A stretch of 64,000 nucleotides of DNA from Alphaproteobacteria bacterium (GTDB taxonomy: Bacteria; Myxococcota_A; UBA796; GCA-2862545): assembly GCA_020632925.1 (NCBI GenBank), contig JACKER010000020.1, positions 62,001-126,000 on the forward strand, given 5' to 3'. The position numbers were made by a program, and so were the translations under genes. Numbering within the stretch: the first letter of the stretch is position 1; every line of letters starts with the position of its first letter. The notes under the pieces were generated by a model, which was given only the letters and a program-made list of their open reading frames with translations, was not told the DNA's origin and searched no databases. Below are positions 7,524 to 15,463 of the stretch, one piece after another.

Positions 7524-8822
7524 TCACAGGTTCAGGAAGAAGCTGCCGACGGTGAAGTACAGGATCAGGCCGGACACGTCCACCAGCGTGGCCACGAACG
7601 GCGCCGAGGCACTCGCCGGGTCGAAGCCCGCACGTCGGATCGCGAACGGCAGCATCGAGCCCACGATCGTGCCCCACGTCACGACGCCGACCAGGCTCAC
7701 CGACACGGTCGCGCCCACTCCCAGCCACTCGGCTCCGTAGCTCCCGAACAGCGTCTGTCCCACGACGATGCGCACCAGCCCGAGCGTGGCGAGGATCGCG
7801 CCCAGCACGAGACCGGCGAGCAGCTCGCGGCGCACGACGCGGACCCAGTCGCCGAGCCCCACCTCGCCGAGCGCCATCGACCGGATGATGAGCGTGGAGG
7901 CCTGCGAGCCGGTGTTGCCCCCGCTGCTGATGATGAGGGGCACGAACAGGGCGAGCACGACCGCCTTGGCGATGTCGTCCTCGTACCGGGCCATGGCGTT
8001 CGTCGTCAGCATCTCGCCGACGAACAGGATGGTCAGCCAGCCCGCGCGCTTCTGCACCATCTCGAGGAGCGAGGCGCGGAAGTAGGGGCTCTCGAGCGCC
8101 TCCATGCCGCCGAGCTTCTGGATGTCCTCGGTGGCCTCGCTCCGGAGCACGTCGACGATGTCGTCGACCGTGACGATGCCCTTCATGCGGCCCTGGCCGT
8201 CGACGACGGGCACGGCGTGCAGGTCGTGGCGGGCGATCACCTTCGCGACGGCCTCCTGGTCCATCGTCTCGGGGACCGTGACCACCTTGGTCCGCATGAC
8301 CTGGGAGATCGGCCCCTCGGGGGCGGTGAACAGGTCGCGGAAGGAGACGACGCCCATCAGCCGCTGATCGGTGCCGAGGACATAGGCGCAGTAGATGGTC
8401 TCGGTCTTCTCGCGCGCCTGGCGCTGGAGGTACCGCAGGGCCTCGTTGACGGTCATGTCCGGGCGCAGGCGGGCGAAGCGCGGGGTCATCAGGCCGGCCG
8501 CGTCGTCCTCGGCGTACGCCAGCAGGGCCCGGACCTCGCCGCGGGTGACCGGGTCGAGCAGCTCGAGGAACGGCTCGCGCTGGTCGGCGTCGAGCTCCTG
8601 GATGAGGTCCGCCGCGTCGTCGGGCGGGAGCAGGCGGAACCACACCCGGCGCTCGGGTGCCTCCATCGCCAGCAGCACCGCGGCCTGCTCCGGCGCGGGC
8701 AGCGTGATGAACAGGTCGTGCGTGAACACGCGGTCGCCGTGACGGAACACGTCCACGCGGTCCAGCGTGGACAGGCCCGGCCAGGAGGCCCGCAGCTCGG
8801 CAGGGGTCAGGGTCAGCGTCAT
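7524..8822 (-). CDS. mgtE: Magnesium transporter MgtE
   Basis: A 432-residue magnesium channel of the inner membrane. In order: MgtE N domain of helical repeats (about 30-135, including PPDDAADLIQELD), a pair of CBS domains (about 140-265, with AGLMTP, VLGTDQRLMGVVSFRDLF and PVVDGQGRMKGIVTVDDIVDVL), then a five-helix membrane domain with the SGGNTGSQ selectivity motif and PFVATLVDVSGLILYF near the C-terminus. Family members gate closed when magnesium binds the N/CBS region. The ATG at 8822 is preferred over one nine codons upstream because GAGGAG sits five bases before it. It follows the ExbD/barrel gene by about 156 bp, so it may have its own promoter. Confidence 0.95.
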   Translation of the reverse strand: MTLTLTPAELRASWPGLSTLDRVDVFRHGDRVFTHDLFITLPAPEQAAVLLAMEAPERRVWFRLLPPDDAADLIQELDADQREPFLELLDPVTRGEVRALLAYAEDDAAGLMTPRFARLRPDMTVNEALRYLQRQAREKTETIYCAYVLGTDQRLMGVVSFRDLFTAPEGPISQVMRTKVVTVPETMDQEAVAKVIARHDLHAVPVVDGQGRMKGIVTVDDIVDVLRSEATEDIQKLGGMEALESPYFRASLLEMVQKRAGWLTILFVGEMLTTNAMARYEDDIAKAVVLALFVPLIISSGGNTGSQASTLIIRSMALGEVGLGDWVRVVRRELLAGLVLGAILATLGLVRIVVGQTLFGSYGAEWLGVGATVSVSLVGVVTWGTIVGSMLPFAIRRAGFDPASASAPFVATLVDVSGLILYFTVGSFFLNL

Positions 8823-8938
8823 GGTGGCTCCTCGGCTCGCGAGGACCACCGGTCTCTCGGAGCGTCAGAAGGAACGGGGACTTCGTGGTCGGCCGTCGCT
8901 CACTGGGTTCTCCGGGAAGTGCGGGCACACCACGCGCC

Positions 8939-8952
8939 CGCTGCACGCAGCG
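8939..8952 (-). terminator. GC-rich hairpin in the gap before mgtE
   Basis: The 14-base perfect palindrome CGCTGCACGCAGCG lies about 30 bases after the stop of the ExbD/barrel gene and 117 bases before mgtE. It can form a five-pair stem with a four-base loop, but there is no T-run after it. It may be an attenuator, a weak terminator or a protein site. Low confidence. Confidence 0.25.
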
Positions 8953-8978
8953 CAGGTAACGCGGGAGGCTCGGCGGGG

Positions 8979-10334
8979 CTACGGGACGGGGTCGCCCTCG
9001 TGATGCTCCTCGAGATCCTGGACCTCGCGGTACGCCTTCTGGATGTCGCGCTCCGCCCGCCGCGTCGGGCCGCCGAACTTGTAGGACAGCTCGAAGGCCT
9101 GGAGCAGCCATGCGAGGGACGCCGGGTTGAACGCCGGCTCGTCGATGACCGGGTCCGTACCCCCGCCGGTGATCGTCGTCGGCACCTCGGGCGTGCCGCC
9201 CGTGGACGTCCAGCCGATGCCCACCCGCAGCTCGACGTGCTTCCAGGACGCCATGTACCCGCCGGCCACCGAGAGGCTGTCCTGCGGTGGGATGAAGGTC
9301 TCGTACCCGAGGGTCCCGAACGAGGTCCCCCCGCTGATCCCGGGGATGCTCGCCTCGGTGCGTCCGCGGACCACGCCATAGAACGGGTACCGCGCCCACA
9401 CGAACACGCTGTCGCGCCGGTTGAAGCGGACGTCGGTCGCGAGGTTCGTGATCAGCAGGTCGGCGTTGACGCCGATGCCCACGTCCGCGGTCAGCGTGAG
9501 GTCCGACGGGAAGAGCTCGAGCGGGAGCTCGTCGAAGTGGATCTCGCCCTGCGCGCTCGGGCGCGCCCAGTAGAGCTGGCCGTGGACGGTCACGGGGGAG
9601 GCGACGCGCAGCGAGGCCGTCGCGCCGGCCGCGAAGTACGACGCGCTCGCGGTCCCGTCGAAGTCCTCCGCCAGGGCCGAGACCACGCCCGTCAGCGGCA
9701 CGGTGTAGAAGTGGCCCAGGACGCCGGCGTCCAGCGGGCCGCGACGGCCGAGGTTCAGCTTCCCGCTGACGTTGAACACGCCGACCACGTCCAGCAGCGG
9801 CGCCGTGCCGACCTGCAGCCCGGGGAGCACGCCCGTGGTGATCGAGCCGATGCCGATCTTCGTCTCGCCCCACTCGAGCGTGTACGCGCTGTACGACGTG
9901 GTGTTGCCGTAGGGGTTCTGGGGGAAGTGGTGGTGCTTGGGTGCCAGGTGGCGCTCGGTGCTCGCGTCCAGCGGCTCGTCGAGGACGGTCACGTCGGACG
10001 CGCCGGGGAACAGCGGATCGACCTGCTTCGCCACGAGGTTCGGCGCCTCGAGGGCGACGTGCACCGCCCCCGCGCTGCGAGCGATCTCGACCGCCCGGGT
10101 CACCGCCTGGTAGGGCGCGCGCGGGTCGCTGCGGACCACGATCCGCAGGTCCGGCGTCGCCGCGAGATCCTCGCGCAGGTGCTCCTCGAGGTCCGCCGGG
10201 TCGAGCAGCACGTCCTCGAACGTCCAGGCGCCGTCCTGACGGACGTACAGCGTCGCGTCCCTCGGCCCCGCCACCTGTCCCACGAGCTCGATCGCGTCGG
10301 GCTCCTGCGCCCACGCCGCCGCCACCCAGAGCAT
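8979..10334 (-). CDS. ExbD/TolR-like domain fused to a predicted outer-membrane barrel
   Basis: A 451-residue exported protein. MLWVAAAWAQ is a short signal peptide with AWA-QE cleavage. Residues about 25-100 resemble the periplasmic domain of ExbD/TolR: ATLYVRQDGAWTFEDV, a helix with EEHLREDLAATPD, then LRIVVRSDPRAPYQAVTRAVEIARSAG and VHVALE, matching the family's beta-alpha-beta order and its R-D-x-x-x-P-Y pattern. No N-terminal membrane anchor typical of ExbD is present. From about 145 to 430 the protein is rich in alternating beta strands with aromatic ends (LNLGRRG, VTVHGQLYWAR, DSVFVWARYPFYGVVRG), like an outer-membrane channel. GGAGG lies about six bases upstream of the ATG. It follows the caspase-like gene by 32 bp and is probably in that sigma-factor operon. 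Confidence 0.7.
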   Translation of the reverse strand: MLWVAAAWAQEPDAIELVGQVAGPRDATLYVRQDGAWTFEDVLLDPADLEEHLREDLAATPDLRIVVRSDPRAPYQAVTRAVEIARSAGAVHVALEAPNLVAKQVDPLFPGASDVTVLDEPLDASTERHLAPKHHHFPQNPYGNTTSYSAYTLEWGETKIGIGSITTGVLPGLQVGTAPLLDVVGVFNVSGKLNLGRRGPLDAGVLGHFYTVPLTGVVSALAEDFDGTASASYFAAGATASLRVASPVTVHGQLYWARPSAQGEIHFDELPLELFPSDLTLTADVGIGVNADLLITNLATDVRFNRRDSVFVWARYPFYGVVRGRTEASIPGISGGTSFGTLGYETFIPPQDSLSVAGGYMASWKHVELRVGIGWTSTGGTPEVPTTITGGGTDPVIDEPAFNPASLAWLLQAFELSYKFGGPTRRAERDIQKAYREVQDLEEHHEGDPVP

Positions 10335-10366
10335 CCCTGCCTCCCGAGGAGGCCGAAGCTACCCCG

Positions 10367-12109
10367 TCAGCGGCCCAGGTGGACGCCGAAACCCGTCGAA
10401 CCGGAGAATCCGGTCCAGTCGCCAGCGCTCTCGAAGCGAGCGTCCACCTCGAGGAAGTAGCGGGGGACGACGTAGTAGCGGAGGCCGCCGCCGCCCGCGA
10501 GCGTCGTGCGCGTGACGAGCACCCGATCCGCGCCGTCCAGGCTGGGCGCGCGGCCGTGGCGGGCACCGAGCGCGAGCAGGACGTAGGGACGCCAGCGCTC
10601 GCCCTCGCCGGCCACGATCACCCGCGACCCGGCGTTCAGGTCCCAGCGCCCGTCCGTCCCCCAGGTGTAGCCCACGCGGTCGAGCCCGATGGACAGGCCC
10701 TTGGCGAGCATCAGGTCCCCGGACATCCCGACGTGCGTGGGCCAGTCGCCCCCGCCTTGCACCGCCGACAGCGACAGCTGGCCGCCGAGCCTCGGGCGGT
10801 GCTCCTCGCGGCGGTGGACGTTGTACGTCGCGTCTGCGACCGCCGCCCCCCACACGCCCGCGCCCAGCATGGGCCAGAAGGCCGTCGCGATCTGGTCGTC
10901 GGTCGGGTTCCACACGAGGCCGGCGAGCAGGCCGCTCGTCGCGCCGAAGTAGGCCAGGCCCTTCCAGACCTGCTGGTTGTAGATCTGACCCGCGCCCGGG
11001 ATCACGAGGGACGCGCTGCCCGCAAGCGCCGGGGAGCTGCCCAGCCGCTGGTCCTCCTTCCAGGCCCGGCTGGCGTCGATGAGCTCGGAGACCCGCGGAT
11101 CACCGATCCCCCGTGCGGTGCCGCCCTGCAGCGTCGGCGAGCCCCACTGCTCGACGCGGAAGCGCGCGCCCTCGGAGATGCCGAAGGTCGCCTCGTAGGT
11201 CGCGTCGTCGTAGCGCCGACGCACGAGGTAGCGCCCGGGCGGCACGGCGATCGACATCTCGTGGTCGGGCGTCTTGTGGAACTCGGCGAGCTCGGCCTTG
11301 TCGGGCAGGCGGAACACCGCGATCTGCCCCGCGTCGTGCTCCTGGAGCACCAGCAGCGCGCTCGCGTTGCGGACGTCGGTGAGCGGCACCATCGAGGAGC
11401 CGGCGAGGTCGAACTTGAAGCTCGGGTGCTGGGCGCCCGCGTCCGTGCGACCCGTGGCCTCGACCACCCGGTCCTGCGTGTACCGCTGGAGCTCGGTGAG
11501 GTCGACGACGCCGTCTCCGGTGTCCGCGGCGCCCCGCATCCCGCTCACCAGGTAGTGCGTGAAGAAGCCGCCGCGCAGCGACTCGGACTCCTGCGCGAGC
11601 TCGTCCTCCGCGGAGGCCGTCAGCCAGGCCTCGCCCTCGGCCACGCCGTCGTCGACGCCGAGGATGGACTCCGTCACCACGGCGCCCTTGAGCCGCGTGA
11701 TGGTCCCCGACCGGCAGGCGTCGAGCACGCCCACGCGGACGTTCGCATCCACCGAGCGCAGGTCGTGCTTGAGCCCCTCGAAGAAGTACCGGTCGTCGCC
11801 CAGGCGCAGCCCCGAGGCGTCGGCGTGCCCCGAGTAGTAGAAGAGGAACAGGTCGTCGTCGTACTTCTCGGCGATCGCCGCGTGGGCGGCCAGGGCCTCG
11901 CGCAGCTGCTCCTCGCTGGGGCGATAGAGCACCGTCACCAGCTCCTCGTCGAAGTCGCCGAGCTCGACCAGCACCTCGCCCATCCGCTGGGCGTCCGACT
12001 CGGCGTAGTGGAGCGGCTCGAGGACGCCGCCCCCGTCGTTGGCGCCCACCACCACCGCGTGCCGGACCTGGCCGGCGCTCGCGGTCGCGACGAGCAGGGG
12101 CAGGATCAC
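10367..12109 (-). CDS. Caspase-like (C14) peptidase with membrane/barrel C-terminus
   Basis: A 580-residue exported protein. MILPLLVATASAG is a signal peptide. Residues 14-240 form a caspase/metacaspase fold: HAVVVGAN strand, FLFYYSGH with catalytic His 95, and GVLDACRSG with catalytic Cys 132, both in standard motifs. A PEGA-like beta segment follows (about 290-335, GRYLVRRRYDDATYEATF), then a PGAGQIYNQQVWKG region with hydrophobic helices (about 380-440), then a beta-rich tail resembling an outer-membrane barrel. The start is a GTG that overlaps the anti-sigma stop (GTGA) with GGAGGAGGT upstream, so translation is tightly coupled to the sigma/anti-sigma pair. The peptidase is predicted to act outside the cytoplasm, which is unusual for cell-death caspases. 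Substrate unknown. Confidence 0.85.
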   Translation of the reverse strand: MILPLLVATASAGQVRHAVVVGANDGGGVLEPLHYAESDAQRMGEVLVELGDFDEELVTVLYRPSEEQLREALAAHAAIAEKYDDDLFLFYYSGHADASGLRLGDDRYFFEGLKHDLRSVDANVRVGVLDACRSGTITRLKGAVVTESILGVDDGVAEGEAWLTASAEDELAQESESLRGGFFTHYLVSGMRGAADTGDGVVDLTELQRYTQDRVVEATGRTDAGAQHPSFKFDLAGSSMVPLTDVRNASALLVLQEHDAGQIAVFRLPDKAELAEFHKTPDHEMSIAVPPGRYLVRRRYDDATYEATFGISEGARFRVEQWGSPTLQGGTARGIGDPRVSELIDASRAWKEDQRLGSSPALAGSASLVIPGAGQIYNQQVWKGLAYFGATSGLLAGLVWNPTDDQIATAFWPMLGAGVWGAAVADATYNVHRREEHRPRLGGQLSLSAVQGGGDWPTHVGMSGDLMLAKGLSIGLDRVGYTWGTDGRWDLNAGSRVIVAGEGERWRPYVLLALGARHGRAPSLDGADRVLVTRTTLAGGGGLRYYVVPRYFLEVDARFESAGDWTGFSGSTGFGVHLGR

Positions 12110-12819
12110 CGGCGACCTCCTCCCTCGCGCTTTCGCAGGACGACGTGCCCCACGCGCGCGCCGTGGACGGCGCCGGCCACCGCTTCCTTCACCTCGTCCT
12201 CGGACAGCGCACGGTCCGACCCGACGACGAACAGCTCCTGCGAGCCCGGCGTGTCGTCGAGCGTGAGCGCGAAGGGGGCCCGCACCAGGCCGATGCCGGT
12301 GGGCGCGTTGGTGGTGTAGACCTCGATGCGACCCGAGCCGTCGCGACCCGCGAGCGCGATCGCGGAGGCGCCGTGCGGATCGTAGACCAGCTGGATCCGA
12401 TCGCCCGAGCCGACGGGCTCGCCCTCGCGCAGCGGGCGGGTCCCCTCCGGCCGCTTGACCCACACCTCGACCGCGGGCAGCTCGCCCTTGGGCCGTGCGG
12501 TGGCGACCTCGGGCGAGGTCACGCCGTCCGTGCGGACCTCGCGCACCACCAGGGACAGGCTGGCGGCGGCGAGCAGCGCGCCCGCGAGCGGGAGCCAGTC
12601 GCGCCACCACGAGCGGACCGGCGCTGCCGTGGCGCCGATCGCGCGGATCGCGTCGGGGACCGGAGCGGCGACGAACGCGGCCCGCTCGGCCTCCTGCGCC
12701 CGCAGCCGCGACGAGCAGGTCTCGCAGGCCGCGAGGTGCTCGTTCGCGCGCAGCAGGGCGTCGCCGCGCAGCTCGCCGTAGCGGAGCTGGTGCAGGACGA
12801 GGGTGTTGAGGTGGCTCAT
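12106..12819 (-). CDS. Zinc-type anti-sigma factor
   Basis: A 237-residue single-pass protein. The N-terminal HxxxCxxC (His 28, Cys 32, Cys 35; HLAACETC) is the zf-HC2/ZAS anti-sigma motif, which binds the partner ECF sigma in the cytoplasm. A hydrophobic helix at about 72-92 precedes a 145-residue extracytoplasmic domain with no family I recognise but with beta-rich content (AVEVWVKRPEG, RIQLVYDPHG, FALTLDDTPGSQELFVVG). The ATG overlaps the sigma stop (ATGA) and the gene ends overlapping the caspase-like start (GTGA). It likely senses an envelope signal and releases the sigma factor. Confidence 0.88.
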   Translation of the reverse strand: MSHLNTLVLHQLRYGELRGDALLRANEHLAACETCSSRLRAQEAERAAFVAAPVPDAIRAIGATAAPVRSWWRDWLPLAGALLAAASLSLVVREVRTDGVTSPEVATARPKGELPAVEVWVKRPEGTRPLREGEPVGSGDRIQLVYDPHGASAIALAGRDGSGRIEVYTTNAPTGIGLVRAPFALTLDDTPGSQELFVVGSDRALSEDEVKEAVAGAVHGARVGHVVLRKREGGGRR

Positions 12820-13313
12820 GAGCCCTCCAGCCCGGGGAGGCGGCCCCGGACCTTCTCGCGGAACACGGCGATGCGCTTGCGGACGGCGGCCCCCGAGATG
12901 CCGAGCATCTCGCCGACCTCGTCGTGGGTCATGCCGTCGATGTGGTGGTAGACGAGCGCCGCGCGGGTGCGCTCGTCCTCCTCCTCGACCAGCAGGTTCA
13001 GGAGCTGGCGCGCTTCGATCTCGGAGACCAACGCGTCGCGAGGCCCCGCCAGCTGCGGCGTCTCGTCCACCAGCTCCTCGGGGTGACGCCGCCGCGTGCG
13101 GAGGCGGTTGAGGCAGGTCGAGGTGGTGATCTTGAACAGCCAGGTGGTCGGGCTGGCCTCGCCCCGGAAGGAGTCCCGGTACCGCCACAGCCGCAGGAAC
13201 ACCTCCTGGGTGGCCTCGGCGGCGTCCTGCTCGCTGCGGAGCAGGCTGCGGCAGCGTCCCTGGACCAGATCGCCGTAGCGCCGGTACAGGGCCTCGATGT
13301 CCAGCGACTCCAT
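12816..13313 (-). CDS. ECF sigma factor
   Basis: A 165-residue RNA polymerase sigma factor of the ECF type. Region 2 spans about 5-75 (IEALYRRYGDLVQGRCRSLL, AAEATQEVFLRLWRY, TTWLFKITTSTCLNRLR) and region 4 about 100-160 with helix-turn-helix MTHDEVGEMLGISGAAVRKRI. The start at 13313 (MESLDIEAL) fits family length; an ATG at 13367 would add 18 basic/Ser-rich residues and has no visible ribosome site either. The stop overlaps the anti-sigma start by four bases. It presumably controls its own operon, including the caspase-like peptidase. Confidence 0.9.
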   Translation of the reverse strand: MESLDIEALYRRYGDLVQGRCRSLLRSEQDAAEATQEVFLRLWRYRDSFRGEASPTTWLFKITTSTCLNRLRTRRRHPEELVDETPQLAGPRDALVSEIEARQLLNLLVEEEDERTRAALVYHHIDGMTHDEVGEMLGISGAAVRKRIAVFREKVRGRLPGLEGS

Positions 13314-13377
13314 GCGCGACGCCCTGGCGTCGGCGGTAGCGCTGCGGCTGGTCCGGGTCAACACCATCGGCGGGGGG

Positions 13378-13908
13378 TCAGGGACAGCCGGTGTCGGTCG
13401 TGCCGGTGGTGCCGGTGTCCGTCGTGCCGCTGGTGGTGCCGCCGGTGTCGGTCGTGGTGCCCGGGTCCTCGATGGTGAACGGCTGCTCGAGGAGCCAGCC
13501 CTGACCGTCGGTGGTGGTCACGAAGACCTGCACGTCGCCGGGGACCGCGTCGGACGCGACGTTCAGCAGCAGCACGAGCTCGTCGTCGCGCTCCAGCACG
13601 TCGAGGACGGACACGTCGCGCCCGAAGCCGACCTCCTGGACCGACGACAGGTCGAACGCGCCGACCGAGATCAGCGAGGAGAGCAGCGACTCCCCGGGCA
13701 GCCCGCTCGACACGGTCAGCTCGAGCTCGCTGGTCAGCGTGGGGCCGGGATCCGTGGTCTCGGTGGTGGTGTCCGTGGTCTCCGTGTCGGTCCACGTCCA
13801 GGTGGTGCCGCAGTCCTCACAGGACTCCGTGACCCAGTGCTCCTCGTAGATGATGCAGCCCTGGGCGAGAAGCCCGGCGGCGACGAGCAGATGAGCGGCG
13901 CGGTGCAT
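13378..13908 (-). CDS. Lipoprotein with Thr/Asp-rich linkers
   Basis: A 176-residue lipoprotein. MHRAAHLLVAAGLLAQGC gives a lipobox AQGC. Two low-complexity stretches rich in Thr, Asp and Gly (about 35-55 and 150-176) flank a globular core of about 95 residues (LTSELELTVSSGLPGE...FTIEDPG). The Thr/Asp-rich linker style (TTTDTGGTTSGT) is common in secreted myxobacterial proteins. The start at 13908 has GGAGGA nine bases upstream. It lies 64 bp upstream of the sigma gene on the same strand, so it may be first in the same transcript. Function unknown. Confidence 0.75.
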   Translation of the reverse strand: MHRAAHLLVAAGLLAQGCIIYEEHWVTESCEDCGTTWTWTDTETTDTTTETTDPGPTLTSELELTVSSGLPGESLLSSLISVGAFDLSSVQEVGFGRDVSVLDVLERDDELVLLLNVASDAVPGDVQVFVTTTDGQGWLLEQPFTIEDPGTTTDTGGTTSGTTDTGTTGTTDTGCP

Positions 13909-13968
13909 GGTGTTCCTCCGTCGGACGTGTCCTGTCCGACGTTGGGACACCGGGGGGCGCGATCCCCG

Positions 13969-14406
13969 CTACTTGCGATCGCCGAATCCCTGTCGCACCG
14001 GGATGCCATCGATGTCCTCGATGACCTCCTGCTGCGCCGGGCCGTCCACGATGCGCTCGACGAGCAGGGCGCTGATCAGCATGAAGACGCCCGCACCCAT
14101 GAAGACCACGAAGATCACCACCGCCACCGCCGGGAACAGCCAACGCGGGATCTCGCGCGGACGCGCCCGCTCGACCTCCTCGGGCTTGCGGGCCACCCGG
14201 CGGATGTCGGGGATCGGCGTCATCTTCCCGCGAGGACCCTGCGCCCGCATGTCCGTCGGCGCCTTCGACCGCGCGTGCGGCGGGGGCGTCATGTGGGCGT
14301 CGGTGTCCGTGTTGGGGCCGTAACCGGCCTCGGAGTACCCGCGGTCGGCGCCCTCGATCTTGTAGCCCGTGGGCTTGGAGGAAGGGGCCCGGCTCATGAG
14401 GGGCAT
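13969..14406 (-). CDS. Single-pass membrane protein
   Basis: A 145-residue protein with a polar, disordered-looking N-terminal half rich in Pro, Arg and Gly, one hydrophobic helix at about 90-115 (WLFPAVAVVIFVVFMGAGVFMLISALLV) and a short acidic C-terminal tail. Positive residues before the helix (RARPREIPR) suggest that the N-terminus is cytoplasmic. An ATG three codons downstream (14397) is an equal alternative; neither has a clear ribosome site. It is divergent from the OmpA gene at 14457. No family recognised. Confidence 0.6.
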   Translation of the reverse strand: MPLMSRAPSSKPTGYKIEGADRGYSEAGYGPNTDTDAHMTPPPHARSKAPTDMRAQGPRGKMTPIPDIRRVARKPEEVERARPREIPRWLFPAVAVVIFVVFMGAGVFMLISALLVERIVDGPAQQEVIEDIDGIPVRQGFGDRK

Positions 14407-14456
14407 CGTACCCCATGCCGACGAGATCGTGGGCGGACATCGGTTACCGTTGGCCG

Positions 14457-15431
14457 ATGATCACCCTCCTCGCGGGCGTCGCCGCCGCTCAACAGGTGTC
14501 GTTCGAGGCCGTGACCCGCGTCCAGGTCGGCCAGGATCCGAGCCTCACCGTGTCGGCCCACGCCCCGGGGAAGCTCTCGGTGGACGTGGCCTGCGGGGAT
14601 CGGCACTTCACCTGGTCGGGAGGCGTCGCCGACGGGTTCACCCACCGCGTCGCGCTGGCCGGACTCCCGCTCGGGCAGACCCCGTGCGCGGGCTCGGCTC
14701 GGCTCGATGCACCCGACGGAGCCTGGGCGGAGACGCCGCTGTCCTTCACGGTCGCCGTGCTCCCGCCCATCGGCTGGACGGTCGGCGACCAGGACTGGGA
14801 TCGCGAGCGGCGCCACCTCGTCGTGCACCCGGATCGCCCGCTGAAGGAGGTACGCGCGGTCGCGATCGGGGTCGGCGGGCAGGAGCTCGAGGTCGCCTAC
14901 GCGGACCTCGGCGATCCCTCGGCACCCTCGCTGGACCTCGGCACCACCGACGAGATCGTGCAGATCCGCGTCACGGGCACCGATCCGGACGGGTTCACGT
15001 CGGAGCTGCTGCTGTCGCCCTGGTTCTATGCGATCCCCCACGAGGACGTCGTGTTCGCCTCGGGCTCCGCGGAGATCACCGCCGCGGAGGCCCCCAAGCT
15101 CGAGAAGTGCTGGGCCGACGTCCAGCGCGTCGTCGCCACCTACGGCAGCCTCGTCCCCATCCGGCTGTACGTCGCCGGGTACACGGACACCGTCGGGACC
15201 GAGGCGAGCAACCTCGAGCTGTCCCGCCGCCGCGCGAAGGCCATCGCGACCTGGTTCCGCTCCCGCGGGTTCGCCGGCGAGGTCGCCTGGCAGGGCTTCG
15301 GCGAGGAGGTGCTCGCCGTCCCCACCAAGGACGAGACGGACGCCCCGGCCAATCGCCGGGCGGTCTACGTCCTGGCCGCACAGGATCCACCGATCGGTCG
15401 CGATCTGCCACGGTCCGACTGGAGCAGGTGA
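14457..15431 (+). CDS. OmpA-family envelope protein
   Basis: A 324-residue protein: signal peptide MITLLAGVAAAQQ, a beta-rich N-terminal region of about 185 residues with no assigned family, and a C-terminal OmpA-like peptidoglycan-binding domain (about 190-305) with VVFASGSAEIT, then VAGYTDTVGTEASNLELSRRRAKAIATWFRSRG and NRRAVYVL. These domains bind diaminopimelate in peptidoglycan in the periplasm. The ATG at 14457 is chosen because the signal peptide begins there. Its stop overlaps a possible GTG start of the next gene. Confidence 0.85.
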   Translation: MITLLAGVAAAQQVSFEAVTRVQVGQDPSLTVSAHAPGKLSVDVACGDRHFTWSGGVADGFTHRVALAGLPLGQTPCAGSARLDAPDGAWAETPLSFTVAVLPPIGWTVGDQDWDRERRHLVVHPDRPLKEVRAVAIGVGGQELEVAYADLGDPSAPSLDLGTTDEIVQIRVTGTDPDGFTSELLLSPWFYAIPHEDVVFASGSAEITAAEAPKLEKCWADVQRVVATYGSLVPIRLYVAGYTDTVGTEASNLELSRRRAKAIATWFRSRGFAGEVAWQGFGEEVLAVPTKDETDAPANRRAVYVLAAQDPPIGRDLPRSDWSR

Positions 15432-15463
15432 CCTCCCGGGCCCGAGCAGATACGGGGGGCGGC

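Noticed and set aside
8823..8978. Possible magnesium (M-box) riboswitch upstream of mgtE
   Set aside because: I could not find the conserved M-box core in the 156-bp leader. A covariance-model search would be needed to call it.
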